From: Muribaculum sp.
GTDB lineage: Bacteria > Bacillota > Clostridia > Lachnospirales > Lachnospiraceae
Assembly: GCA_023663505.1 (NCBI GenBank)
Contig: JAMPHH010000016.1
Location: forward strand, 1 to 61,364
DNA length: 61,364 bases
Direction: 5' to 3'
The notes beneath the pieces were generated by a model. The model was not told the DNA's origin and searched no databases. It saw nothing but the letters and a program-made list of their open reading frames with translations. A program made the position numbers and the translations under genes. The number at the start of each line of letters is the position of its first letter. The first letter of the stretch is position 1. Positions 8,996 through 17,279 of this stretch are shown one piece after another.

Positions 8996-11941
8996 ATGAT
9001 CCGGAAAAGACTGCGGGAAGCCGCTATTATATGCGTAGCGCTTGGCCTTGCCATCGTCATCAGTTTGGTGTACTCTCGGTTTGCCTCCCAACAGATTCTT
9101 TTGGAGAGCGTCAATCATTTAGACGAGATATACACTCAGATCAATGTCACATTTCGCAGCACCATTACCAAAAATTGGCGGCTGCTGCGAAGCTGGCGTA
9201 ATTACATTGCAGATACGGCGGAGACTGACCCCGATACCCTGCGTGATTTTCTTGAGGAAGAAAAAGCGGAGTGGAACTTCACCACGTTCTATTTTCTGTC
9301 GGAAGATGGGAATTATATCACCAGTCAGGGGAATACCGGATATCTGGACTTGGGCAGCGACTTGGAGCGTTTGGTGGAGGAGCGTGAGAATATCGTGGTA
9401 GACGGTACATTACCCTCCGACCAACAGATCGCCATTTTCGCCGTTCCTATACAGTCAGGAAGCTACTGTGGCTTTGACTACACTGCAATTGGTATCAGCT
9501 TTAATTCAGAGGATATGACTCATTCGCTGAGTATCAGCGCATTCTCGGGGGAGAGCGATTGCTATATCGTCTATCCGGACGGGCGTGTCCTTTTCTCCTC
9601 CCAAAGCGAGGGAGATCGACCCTATAACCTGTTGGCATGGCTTCAGACGCAGGCAGGCTCAAACGGCATAGATGCGGATTTGGTGACCGAGGACTGGCAG
9701 GCGGGCATTCAACGGGTAGTTACCTGTCAGATGGACGGCGAGTCTTACTATTTATCATACCAGCCGGTAGGCTTTGAGGGTTGGATGCTTGCGAGCATCG
9801 CGCCTGTGGAGCTTGTAAATGCCAGTATGAATGATTTCCTTATGGTGACGCTTGTTGTTCTTGGTTCGCTTTTTGTGATTCTTGCCATGGGTGTTGTGCT
9901 GATCATGATTTTGAATAATCGCCGTCATATATGGGAGAAGAATCTGGAGCTCCACTCCCGCGAGCAGCTTTTTGATTTGCTGACGGAGAATACGGATGAT
10001 ATTTTCCTCTTATTTGCCCCTGATGATTTCCAGACGGAATATATAAGTCCTAACGTAGAGCGGGTATTGGGACTGGAGCTTGAGACTGTTCGCGGCGATA
10101 TCCGTCCATTACTGTTTGGCGGCGGGGAGCAGCTTGGCTTTGAGGGACAGGATATCCTCTCTCCTGAAGCGTTGGACGGCATTCCGTTGGGTGGCGTTTG
10201 GACCGGGGAGCGGGATATTCTTCATGCCAAGACCCATGAGCTTCGTCGGTTCAAGCAACTGGTTCATCGCTGTTCCATGGAGAATCAGGAGCGGTATATC
10301 CTTATGCTGTCAGACCGTACAAAGGAGCGGCAGATGTATGAAACCTTGGGAGAAGCCCTCGACACGGCTAAGGCGGCGAATGAGGCAAAGAGCAATTTCT
10401 TGGCAAATATGTCCCATGATATCCGTACTCCTATGAATGCCATTGTAGGGTTTTCTACTTTACTTACAAAGGATGCCGAGCGTCCCGACAAGGTTCGGGA
10501 ATATACACGGAAGATATCTGCGTCCAGTCAGCATCTGCTCAGCCTGATCAATGATATTTTGGACATGAGCAAGATCGAAAGCGGCAAGACGGTTTTGAAC
10601 ATGATGGAATTCAGTCTGCCGGAGCTGTTGGACGAGCTTTACACTATGATGCTGCCCCAAGCAAGAGCCAAGAGGCAGAGCTTCGAGCTATACACCAAGG
10701 GGAATCTTCCCGAGAGCTTGATTGGCGATAAGCTGCGTTTGAACCAAGTCCTTATCAATCTTCTTTCCAATGCGGTGAAGTATACGCAGGAGGGTGGTCA
10801 GATTTCCTTGAGCGTTGAGGATTTGGAGAGGAATACGCTTAATCTCGCCCATCTTCGATTCATCGTGGCGGACAACGGTTTTGGAATGAGTGAAACGTTT
10901 GTTAAGACTATCTTCGACCCGTTCACCAGAGAAACTACGGACGCTACCCGCGAGATTCAGGGTACAGGCTTGGGTATGGCGATCACGAAAAATATCGTCG
11001 ATTTGATGGGTGGTACTATACGGGTAAAAAGTGAGAAGGATAATGGGAGTATTTTCACAATCGAGATAGAGATGTCCGAGGAAACGCAAGAGCAGGATAA
11101 TGCTTTCTGGCGGCGCAATGACATTGCCCGAATGTTGGTAGTGGACGATGAGGCGGACATTTGCTTAAATATCCAAAGTGCCATGGAGGGGACGGGGGTA
11201 GAGGTTCTTTATGCCACTAACGGGAGAGCGGCAGTGGATATGGCAGCCGCCGCACAAGGCGCAGACGATCCGTTCCAAATCATTCTGCTTGATTGGAAAA
11301 TGCCCGGTATGGACGGACTGGAGGCTGCACGGCGTATCAGGGAAGCAGCCGGACAAAAGATGCCGATTTTCGTGCTGACCTCTTATGATCTTGAGGAGGC
11401 AAGGGAGGCGGCAGCGGACACCCCGATCGATATGTTCCTGCCAAAGCCGTTTTTCCTATTCAGCTTCCAAAAGGCTCTGGATCAACTGCTGACGGGTGAG
11501 ATGGTTGCCGAGCTTCGTCCCGTTCAAGAGATTTCAATCGAGGGACTGCGCGTTCTGGCGGCGGAGGATAATGAGATCAACGCCGAGATCCTGCTCGAGC
11601 TGCTGGAAATTGAGGGCGTGAGCTGTGAGATTGCCTCCAACGGACAGGAGGCGGTAGATCGCTTTATCAACTCTCAGCCCGGAGAGTTTGACATGATTTT
11701 TATGGACGTACAGATGCCTGTTATGGACGGTTATGAGGCTACCCAAGCTATTCGAAGCAGCAAGCATAAGGAGGCAGGGACGATTCCGATCATTGCCATG
11801 ACAGCCAATGCCTTTGAGGAGGATATTCAAAATGCATTAGACGCCGGAATGAACGCCCATACTGCCAAGCCCATCGACATGAATAAATTGAAGGCTACGG
11901 TTGCCCGTCTTTGGGTGAAGAAGGAAGCGGCCGATTCGTGA
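8996..11941 (+). CDS. Hybrid sensor histidine kinase with two receiver domains
   Basis: A membrane-bound signalling kinase of 981 residues. An N-terminal membrane segment (about 10-30) and a second (about 282-306) enclose an extracytoplasmic Cache-like sensor domain. A PAS-like region (about 320-440) is followed by HisKA, with phosphoacceptor His in SHDIRTPMNAI near 482, and by HATPase (GTGLGMAI). Two receivers follow, with phosphoacceptor Asp in LLDWKMPGMDG and FMDVQMPVMDG. No Hpt domain or DNA-binding output is present, so its output must lie elsewhere. It is cotranscribed with the upstream sensor-like lipoprotein. Confidence 0.92.
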   Translation: MIRKRLREAAIICVALGLAIVISLVYSRFASQQILLESVNHLDEIYTQINVTFRSTITKNWRLLRSWRNYIADTAETDPDTLRDFLEEEKAEWNFTTFYFLSEDGNYITSQGNTGYLDLGSDLERLVEERENIVVDGTLPSDQQIAIFAVPIQSGSYCGFDYTAIGISFNSEDMTHSLSISAFSGESDCYIVYPDGRVLFSSQSEGDRPYNLLAWLQTQAGSNGIDADLVTEDWQAGIQRVVTCQMDGESYYLSYQPVGFEGWMLASIAPVELVNASMNDFLMVTLVVLGSLFVILAMGVVLIMILNNRRHIWEKNLELHSREQLFDLLTENTDDIFLLFAPDDFQTEYISPNVERVLGLELETVRGDIRPLLFGGGEQLGFEGQDILSPEALDGIPLGGVWTGERDILHAKTHELRRFKQLVHRCSMENQERYILMLSDRTKERQMYETLGEALDTAKAANEAKSNFLANMSHDIRTPMNAIVGFSTLLTKDAERPDKVREYTRKISASSQHLLSLINDILDMSKIESGKTVLNMMEFSLPELLDELYTMMLPQARAKRQSFELYTKGNLPESLIGDKLRLNQVLINLLSNAVKYTQEGGQISLSVEDLERNTLNLAHLRFIVADNGFGMSETFVKTIFDPFTRETTDATREIQGTGLGMAITKNIVDLMGGTIRVKSEKDNGSIFTIEIEMSEETQEQDNAFWRRNDIARMLVVDDEADICLNIQSAMEGTGVEVLYATNGRAAVDMAAAAQGADDPFQIILLDWKMPGMDGLEAARRIREAAGQKMPIFVLTSYDLEEAREAAADTPIDMFLPKPFFLFSFQKALDQLLTGEMVAELRPVQEISIEGLRVLAAEDNEINAEILLELLEIEGVSCEIASNGQEAVDRFINSQPGEFDMIFMDVQMPVMDGYEATQAIRSSKHKEAGTIPIIAMTANAFEEDIQNALDAGMNAHTAKPIDMNKLKATVARLWVKKEAADS

Positions 11942-11976
11942 TATCGCTCTTGTAAGCTAAATATCAGGTTCCGTTG

Positions 11977-12082
11977 AAAAGCGGCTGTTGCACTAAGTAT
12001 TGAAAATATTGAATGTTGTATGAAATGCAACTAAATTCTACAATATTCTGTATTTCTCTTTCTTAGCGCGACAGCCGCTTTT
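11977..12082. repeat. 106-bp element with long imperfect terminal inverted repeats
   Basis: Arms of 21 bases (11977-11997 and 12062-12082) pair with two mismatches: AAAAGCGGCTGTTGCACTAAG against CTTAGCGCGACAGCCGCTTTT. The interior holds smaller pairings, such as AATATTG with CAATATT. The outer stem followed by T's can terminate the kinase operon. The long structured loop is unusual for a plain terminator. Confidence 0.6.
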
Positions 12083-12102
12083 TGGTCGATCATTTGCAAA
12101 AT

Positions 12103-12149
12103 AACAGTATATAACAGTTGACAACAGATGTATACTGTTATATACTGTT
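12103..12149 (+). promoter_or_regulatory. Promoter embedded in a perfect 16-bp inverted-repeat operator
   Basis: Arms AACAGTATATAACAGT (12103-12118) and its exact complement (12134-12149) are separated by 15 bases. TTGACA (12118-12123) and TATACT (12141-12146), 17 bases apart, overlap the two arms. Binding of the GntR protein encoded just downstream would block the promoter, so autorepression is the likely mode. Confidence 0.75.
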
Positions 12150-12272
12150 TATAGCTAGCGAAGCAGATGTACATCTGAGGTAAACATTTTCACCTGTGGG
12201 TTGTAATCGCACAGGTAGAAGCATTTTATGGCGTTTGCCGTGAAACATGGAAAGGAGAGGGAATGAGCGGGC

Positions 12273-12644
12273 ATGAAATTAATGATTAACAATTCCTCTA
12301 TGGTGCCAATCTATGAGCAGCTTGTGGAGCAGATCAAAGGATTGATCGTCAAGGGAGAGCTGACGGCGGATAGCATATTGCCCTCCGTGCGCGGGCTGTC
12401 AGGGGAGCTTAAGATCAGCGCCCTGACGGTGAAGAAAGCATATGACGCCTTGGAGGAGGAGGGACTGGTGGTGACGGTGCACGGCAAGGGCACCTATGTG
12501 GCAAAGAGCAATCAGAATCTCCTGCGGGAGGAACAGACCAAGGAGGTGGAGAAGCTTTTCGCGGAGGCGGTGGAGCGCGGGAAGCGTTACGGTCTGACCA
12601 TGGAGGAGCTGCGGGATTTATTTGAGATTATTATGGAGGGATAG
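12273..12644 (+). CDS. GntR family (YtrA-type) transcriptional regulator
   Basis: A short GntR-type repressor (123 aa) with a winged helix-turn-helix (about residues 11-75; IYEQLVEQIKGLIVKGEL and LKISALTVKKAYDALEEEG) and a small helical tail instead of a large ligand domain. Such YtrA-like proteins usually control an adjacent ABC transporter. Here the ATPase and permease genes follow with 6-base and overlapping junctions. The palindrome over the promoter upstream is its likely operator. Confidence 0.9.
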   Translation: MKLMINNSSMVPIYEQLVEQIKGLIVKGELTADSILPSVRGLSGELKISALTVKKAYDALEEEGLVVTVHGKGTYVAKSNQNLLREEQTKEVEKLFAEAVERGKRYGLTMEELRDLFEIIMEG

Positions 12645-12650
12645 GCGACT

Positions 12651-13502
12651 ATGTTGGAGATAAAGCATTTGGAAAAGCATTACAAGGATTTTCATCTGGA
12701 CTGTACAATGAATGTGCAGTCGGGGAGGGTCACGGGACTGATCGGGCAAAACGGCGCGGGCAAGACCACGACTCTCAAGGCGGCGCTTGGCTTGGTTAGA
12801 CCTGACGGCGGGCAGATAAGTCTGTTTGGCAAGCCCTTGGAGAGCTGTGGGGTGGAGGAGAAGCAGAGGGTGGGAGTGGCACTCTCGGATTCGGGCTTCT
12901 CGGCGTATCTGTCTATCAGGGAAATCGTGCCAATAATGCGCGCGATGTATACGGATTTTGACAGGGAGGATTTTCTGGAGAAATGCAGACGGTTCGGGCT
13001 TCCGCTCAACAAGAAGCTTAAAGAGTTTTCCACGGGAATGAAGGCAAAGCTTAAGGTCTTGGTGGCGTTGTCCCACGGGGCGCAGTTCCTGATTCTGGAC
13101 GAGCCTACCACGGGGCTGGACGTGGCGGTGAGAGATGATATCCTGACCATGTTCAGGAAATTTATGGAGGAAGATGATAGTCGGGCGATTTTGATCAGCT
13201 CTCATATTTCCTCGGATTTGGAATCTTTGTGTGACGATTTTTATATGATGCAGGACGGCAGGGTGGTACTGCACGAGGAGACGGGGGTGCTCTTGGGTGA
13301 GTATGCGCTGTTAAAGCTGGACGAGGCGCAGTACGGGGCGATTGATAAGCAATATATCTTAAGGCGGAGAAAGGAGCCTTACGGATATCTGTGCCTGACC
13401 AATCAACGGCGGTTCTATCTGGAGAACTGTCCGGGGGCAGTGGTGGAAAAGAGCGGTTTAGATGAATTGATATTGATGATGATACGGGGGGAAGCGGTAT
13501 GA
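12651..13502 (+). CDS. ABC transporter ATP-binding protein (YtrB-like)
   Basis: The nucleotide-binding subunit (283 aa) of a GntR-controlled exporter. It has Walker A GQNGAGKTT near residue 35, Walker B LILDEPTTGLD near 147 and an H-loop SSH near 183. The signature motif is degenerate: FSTGMKAKL instead of LSGGQ. This is common in the YtrB/BcrA-like group. It lies six bases after the regulator gene and overlaps the permease gene by four bases (ATGA). Confidence 0.9.
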   Translation: MLEIKHLEKHYKDFHLDCTMNVQSGRVTGLIGQNGAGKTTTLKAALGLVRPDGGQISLFGKPLESCGVEEKQRVGVALSDSGFSAYLSIREIVPIMRAMYTDFDREDFLEKCRRFGLPLNKKLKEFSTGMKAKLKVLVALSHGAQFLILDEPTTGLDVAVRDDILTMFRKFMEEDDSRAILISSHISSDLESLCDDFYMMQDGRVVLHEETGVLLGEYALLKLDEAQYGAIDKQYILRRRKEPYGYLCLTNQRRFYLENCPGAVVEKSGLDELILMMIRGEAV

Positions 13503-14155
13503 AGGGATTATTGATAAAGGACTTGATGCTATTGACAAGACAAAGGGCGACACTTGTGTTGGTTGTATTTTTTGCCGTATTTATGTTTGAAAACGGCACG
13601 TTTCCGCTTAGCGGAGCCATAGCATATTTCGTTGGTTTCTTTACGATATTGGCGATAAACAGCACAAGCTATGACGAGTTTGACAACGGATATGCGTTTC
13701 TTTTTACACTGCCGGTCACTATCAAGACCTATGTGCTGGAAAAGTATCTCTATGCGCTGTTGGCGGCATTTTGCTCCGCTTTCGTCTCGGTGGGCTATGT
13801 GTTTATCAGGGGGAATATGAGCGGAGGAGAGGGATTTATAGGCTTTGCCTGTGGCTTTACGGCGATGATTCTTTTGGTGGTTGCGGTGATGCTGCCCTTA
13901 CAGTTCAAATTCGGGATGGAGCGGAGTCGAATGATGATGATTTTGGTAGGAGGTTTGGTAGGAGGCTTGGGGGCGTTTAGTGTGCTAAGCCTTGGCACGA
14001 ACGGAAGATTACAGGCTGTAAAGGGCGCGCTGCGCACTGTCGGGCAGCAATTGAGCGGGATCACATGGGCGATTCTCGGAGTCTGCTTTGTGATACTCGT
14101 ATATCTCGCGTCCATTATGTTAAGCATTCGCATCATGAAGAAAAAGGATTTTTAG
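13499..14155 (+). CDS. ABC-2 type permease
   Basis: A 218-residue membrane protein with about six hydrophobic segments and the opening MKGLLIKDLMLL, typical of small ABC2_membrane_5-like permeases found with YtrA-type regulators. The start overlaps the ATPase stop (ATGA), which indicates translational coupling. It is the last gene of the operon. The substrate is unknown; relatives are often linked to cell-wall antibiotic stress. Confidence 0.8.
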   Translation: MKGLLIKDLMLLTRQRATLVLVVFFAVFMFENGTFPLSGAIAYFVGFFTILAINSTSYDEFDNGYAFLFTLPVTIKTYVLEKYLYALLAAFCSAFVSVGYVFIRGNMSGGEGFIGFACGFTAMILLVVAVMLPLQFKFGMERSRMMMILVGGLVGGLGAFSVLSLGTNGRLQAVKGALRTVGQQLSGITWAILGVCFVILVYLASIMLSIRIMKKKDF

Positions 14156-14243
14156 AGGGGCGGTGACGGGGGTCGCAATATTCGCCGACTGCATATACTG
14201 TATGTAAGACTCGGTAGATGCTTTGTGCGGAAAAGAGGTTATA

Positions 14244-15425
14244 ATGCAGATTTATGTGGTACAGAGGGGAGATTCAGTTGATTCCATAGCGGAAACGACA
14301 GGAGCGTCAGCTTCCCAAATTATTTCTGACAATCAGTTGATATATCCTTATGAGCTTGCCGTGGGGCAAGCTCTTTTGATTGAACATAAGGATAGTTCGC
14401 AAAGCGGGCTGTCTGTTGTTGCGGACGGGGAGGGGAATCCGACGCGGAGCGTCTATGTCAGCGGATATGCATATCCCTTCATAAGCTCTTGGGTGTTGGA
14501 GCAGACGCTTCCCTATCTGTCGGAGCTGCCTGTTTTTTCCTACGGATTTACCTTGTACGGGGACTTGATTGAGCCTGATTGGGACGACCGATGGCTGATT
14601 AATGCGGCAAGGCAACAAGGGGTATTGCCCATTTTGACCCTGACTCCCTTGGGGGAGGACGGGAGATTTAATAACAATCTGATCAGCTCTGTGGTCAACA
14701 ATCCCGCCTATATGGATAATTTGATTCAGAATATGTTGATTCTGATGGACGAAAAGGGGTATCAGGGGGTGGATATCGACTTTGAGTATATTCTTGCCGA
14801 GGATAGGGACGCATTTACGGATTTTGTGCGCAGAGTGGCGGGAATAATGCGGGCAAACGGATATCACACCTCGGTGGCTCTGGCGCCCAAGACCAGTGCG
14901 GGGCAGGAGGGGCTTTTGTATGCGGGAAAGGATTATGCCGCTTTGGGGGAGGCGGCGGATCATGTGCTGTTAATGACCTATGAGTGGGGTTATACTTATG
15001 GTCCGCCCATGGCGGTAGCGCCTATCAATCAGGTGCGGCGGGTGGTGGAGTATGCCCTGACGGAGATTCCTGCGGAGAAGATTGATTTGGGCATTCCCAA
15101 TTACGGATATGACTGGCCGCTTCCCTATGAGCGGGGTGTGACGGCAGCGAGGACTATCAACAATATTCAGGCGGTGCGGATTGCCATTGAGCAGGGGGCG
15201 GAGATTCAGTTTGACGAGGTTGCGCAGAGTCCTTATTTTCGTTATACAGATGCGCAGACACAGGTTGAGCATGAGGTGTGGTTTGAGGACGTGAGAAGCC
15301 TGCAAAGGAAGTTTGACCTGATGAAGGAGTATGGGCTGCGAGGATGCGGGTATTGGCAGATTATGCAGTGGTTTCGGGCGAACTGGTTGTTGTTGGCGGG
15401 GAATTTTGAGATTAGGAAGCAATAG
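14244..15425 (+). CDS. LysM-GH18 glycoside hydrolase (SleL/YaaH-like)
   Basis: A wall-associated hydrolase of 393 residues. An N-terminal LysM domain (MQIYVVQRGDSVDSIAE, residues 1-50) binds peptidoglycan, and a GH18 barrel follows. The catalytic motif DxxDxE is present as GVDIDFEY near residue 180, and the MTYEW motif near 250 fits family 18. It resembles SleL/YaaH-type spore-cortex N-acetylglucosaminidases. There is no signal peptide, also as in SleL. ATG 14244 is preferred for its AGAGG site and direct LysM start; a TTG 21 bases upstream is in frame. Confidence 0.88.
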   Translation: MQIYVVQRGDSVDSIAETTGASASQIISDNQLIYPYELAVGQALLIEHKDSSQSGLSVVADGEGNPTRSVYVSGYAYPFISSWVLEQTLPYLSELPVFSYGFTLYGDLIEPDWDDRWLINAARQQGVLPILTLTPLGEDGRFNNNLISSVVNNPAYMDNLIQNMLILMDEKGYQGVDIDFEYILAEDRDAFTDFVRRVAGIMRANGYHTSVALAPKTSAGQEGLLYAGKDYAALGEAADHVLLMTYEWGYTYGPPMAVAPINQVRRVVEYALTEIPAEKIDLGIPNYGYDWPLPYERGVTAARTINNIQAVRIAIEQGAEIQFDEVAQSPYFRYTDAQTQVEHEVWFEDVRSLQRKFDLMKEYGLRGCGYWQIMQWFRANWLLLAGNFEIRKQ

Positions 15426-15495
15426 GGCAGTTTTGGGTTCACAAAATGCAATGTAGTGTCGGTAGGGAGTAGTGGGAGCTGATTGGCGCGGGGGC

Positions 15496-15572
15496 GGCGG
15501 GAGAGGACTGGTGGGGGTTCGAGGGCGGGCTGCGAAAACCCTCCCAGTCCTCTCCCGCCTTGGTATCGGTGC
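15496..15572. repeat. Long GC-rich hairpin element, copy 1 (short form)
   Basis: The left arm (15496-15521) begins GGCGGGAGAGGACTGG and pairs with the right arm (15533-15559), which ends CCAGTCCTCTCCCGCC, with a loop of about 11 bases. The tail TTGGTATCGGTGC is shared with the other two copies at 44.8 and 54.8 kb. It lies between the convergent GH18 and lexA genes. It has no T-run and no open reading frame. Confidence 0.8.
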
Positions 15573-15575
15573 AAA

Positions 15576-16193
15576 TTATTTATAGAATCTGAAAATGCCG
15601 AAAACGGTTCCGAGGATCTGGCAGTCATCGACAATAATGGGGTCCATGGTGTCGTTCTCGGGCTGCAGGCGCACATGCCCGCTCTCTCGATAGAAGGTCT
15701 TCACCGTGGCGGAATCGTCGATCAACGCAACCACAATGGAGCCGTTGTTGGCAGTGTTGCAGGAGTGGACAAGGACACGGTCGCCGTCATAAATGCCCGC
15801 ATTGATCATTGAATCTCCGCGCACATTTAATATAAAGGATTCACCCTTGGGAACGAAGTCCGCCGGAACGGGGAAATAATCCTGTATATTTTCCTCGGCA
15901 AGGATTGGCTGTCCGGCGGCAACATTACCGACAACAGGAATGCTCACCATCTCCGTGCGGACCATCTGGAAGCTGTCATCGCAGATTTCGATGGCGCGGG
16001 GCTTCGTGGGATCGCGGCGGATATAGCCGTTTTTCTCCAATGTCTCCAGATGTGAGTGGACAGAGGAGGTGGACTTTAAATTGACTGTTTCACAAATCTC
16101 GCGAACCGTGGGAGGATACCCCTTTTTTAATATCTCGTCCTTGATGTAGTTCAGAATCTCCTGTTGCTTAGGCGTAATCTTGCCATAACCCAT
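15576..16193 (-). CDS. lexA: LexA repressor
   Basis: The SOS repressor/autoprotease (205 aa). The N-terminal winged HTH (about 1-65) contains GYPPTVREICETVNL. The self-cleavage Ala-Gly lies in NVAAGQP, the catalytic Ser in RGDSMI near residue 128 and the Lys in ATVKTF near 165. The start has a clear GGAGG site. LexA-type boxes occur in the divergent region upstream (16704-16786), consistent with autoregulation through the small gene preceding it. Confidence 0.96.
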   Translation of the reverse strand: MGYGKITPKQQEILNYIKDEILKKGYPPTVREICETVNLKSTSSVHSHLETLEKNGYIRRDPTKPRAIEICDDSFQMVRTEMVSIPVVGNVAAGQPILAEENIQDYFPVPADFVPKGESFILNVRGDSMINAGIYDGDRVLVHSCNTANNGSIVVALIDDSATVKTFYRESGHVRLQPENDTMDPIIVDDCQILGTVFGIFRFYK

Positions 16194-16242
16194 AAAAATA
16201 CCTCCATATAATATATTTTGTATTGAATAATAACGTCCTGTA

Positions 16243-16602
16243 TTAACGGATTACATTCCGTGTCATTGAATAGCCTTCATGAATTTCCATTTCCTTTATC
16301 GGAATATCCGCACCGCACAATTCAAATGAAGCATTGGCATCAGAATCTGTGATGATATAGCCGCACACAGCAATATCTGAGCGTATCGCCCAAATAACAT
16401 TTTTCATTGTTGGGACGTAGTCTGCAAGCATTTGCATCAGCTCCGACAAGTGCGTATCCTCCGATAATGTCATAATTACCTCATGTGAAAGACAGTCATC
16501 GCCCATGCATATGCTGTCGCGGTCAACTTGTATTGCTGCTTGCGGCGGGGGTGTTGAATGTGCCTTTTGTGCTTTTTGTTTAGACAAATTAAGTGTTTTC
16601 AA
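16243..16602 (-). CDS. Uncharacterised small protein in the lexA operon
   Basis: A 119-residue soluble protein I do not recognise. The N-terminal 30 residues are basic and low-complexity (LSKQKAQKAHSTPPPQ); the rest looks compact, with two Cys. TTG 16602 is chosen because GGAGGAG lies at the right distance; the longer frame begins at 16635. It sits about 50 bases upstream of lexA on the same strand, behind a promoter flanked by LexA-like sites, so it may be SOS-induced. It is not related to YneA or RecX by eye. Confidence 0.6.
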   Translation of the reverse strand: MKTLNLSKQKAQKAHSTPPPQAAIQVDRDSICMGDDCLSHEVIMTLSEDTHLSELMQMLADYVPTMKNVIWAIRSDIAVCGYIITDSDANASFELCGADIPIKEMEIHEGYSMTRNVIR

Positions 16603-16677
16603 TAAGCTCCTCCGATGAGTCCCGATTGCTGACACGAATTAGTATCTGTGTTCACGGCTTCAAAATCCTATAAATGT

Positions 16678-16786
16678 ATTATAACATAGTATTTTCAAAA
16701 AGGCAAACATATATTCCAAAAATATGTTCGATTTTTGTTGACAAAAGAAAATATGTTCGATATAATGTTTTTAGAACAAACGTTCA
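16678..16786. promoter_or_regulatory. Divergent SOS control region with multiple LexA boxes
   Basis: Plus strand: TTGACA (16738-16743), 17 bases, TATAAT (16761-16766), for the yneA-like gene. A LexA-like GAAAATATGTTC sits in the spacer (16747-16758) and a perfect GAAC-AAAC-GTTC lies downstream (16774-16785). Minus strand: TTGCCT (16706-16701), 17 bases, TATAAT (16683-16678), for the small gene and lexA, beside two LexA-like sites (16704-16717 and 16717-16730). Known Gram-positive LexA sites follow CGAAC-N4-GTTCG. Confidence 0.8.
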
Positions 16787-16857
16787 CGAACGTATTTTCT
16801 GCATTTTATGAATGTGTGTGCTTGACTATGGACTATGAAGGAATGGAGTGTGCGGCT

Positions 16858-17262
16858 ATGAGAGAGAATAAGAGGATATGCGAGATGACTGACCGCGAAT
16901 TGCGGGAATATAAGAGAATGATACGGAGACGGCGGGAGAGAAGGGGACGGGTACTGTCCTTGGTGATGGCGATGATGGCAATGTGGGCTATTCTGATATG
17001 CGTGGTTTCTTATCATTCCCTGACATCTAATGCAAAGAATGACGAGGAGGATATAATGTTCAAATATTATACCAGTGTCACGGTAGAGGCGGGGGACAGC
17101 CTTTGGAGCGTTGCCGATCGGTATGTGGATTATCAGCAATATAAAGATAAGGATAGCTATATTGAAGAAGTGTGCAGTATCAACAACTTGGCTGACGCAG
17201 CGGGAATCCGTGCGGGGCAGCGGTTGGTTGTGCCTTATTATTCCGCCGAGTTTGTGAAATAG
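16858..17262 (+). CDS. YneA-like SOS cell-division inhibitor
   Basis: A 134-residue protein with a highly basic N-terminus (MIRRRRERRGR), one membrane segment (about 46-65) and a C-terminal LysM domain (VEAGDSLWSVADRY). This is the architecture of YneA, the SOS-induced division suppressor in Bacillus, which is likewise divergent from lexA. I place the start at ATG 16858, since earlier in-frame ATGs lie in or near the promoter and LexA box; 16843 is an alternative. The promoter carries LexA sites, so DNA damage should induce it. Confidence 0.82.
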   Translation: MRENKRICEMTDRELREYKRMIRRRRERRGRVLSLVMAMMAMWAILICVVSYHSLTSNAKNDEEDIMFKYYTSVTVEAGDSLWSVADRYVDYQQYKDKDSYIEEVCSINNLADAAGIRAGQRLVVPYYSAEFVK

Positions 17263-17279
17263 AATACATCGGGGGGACT

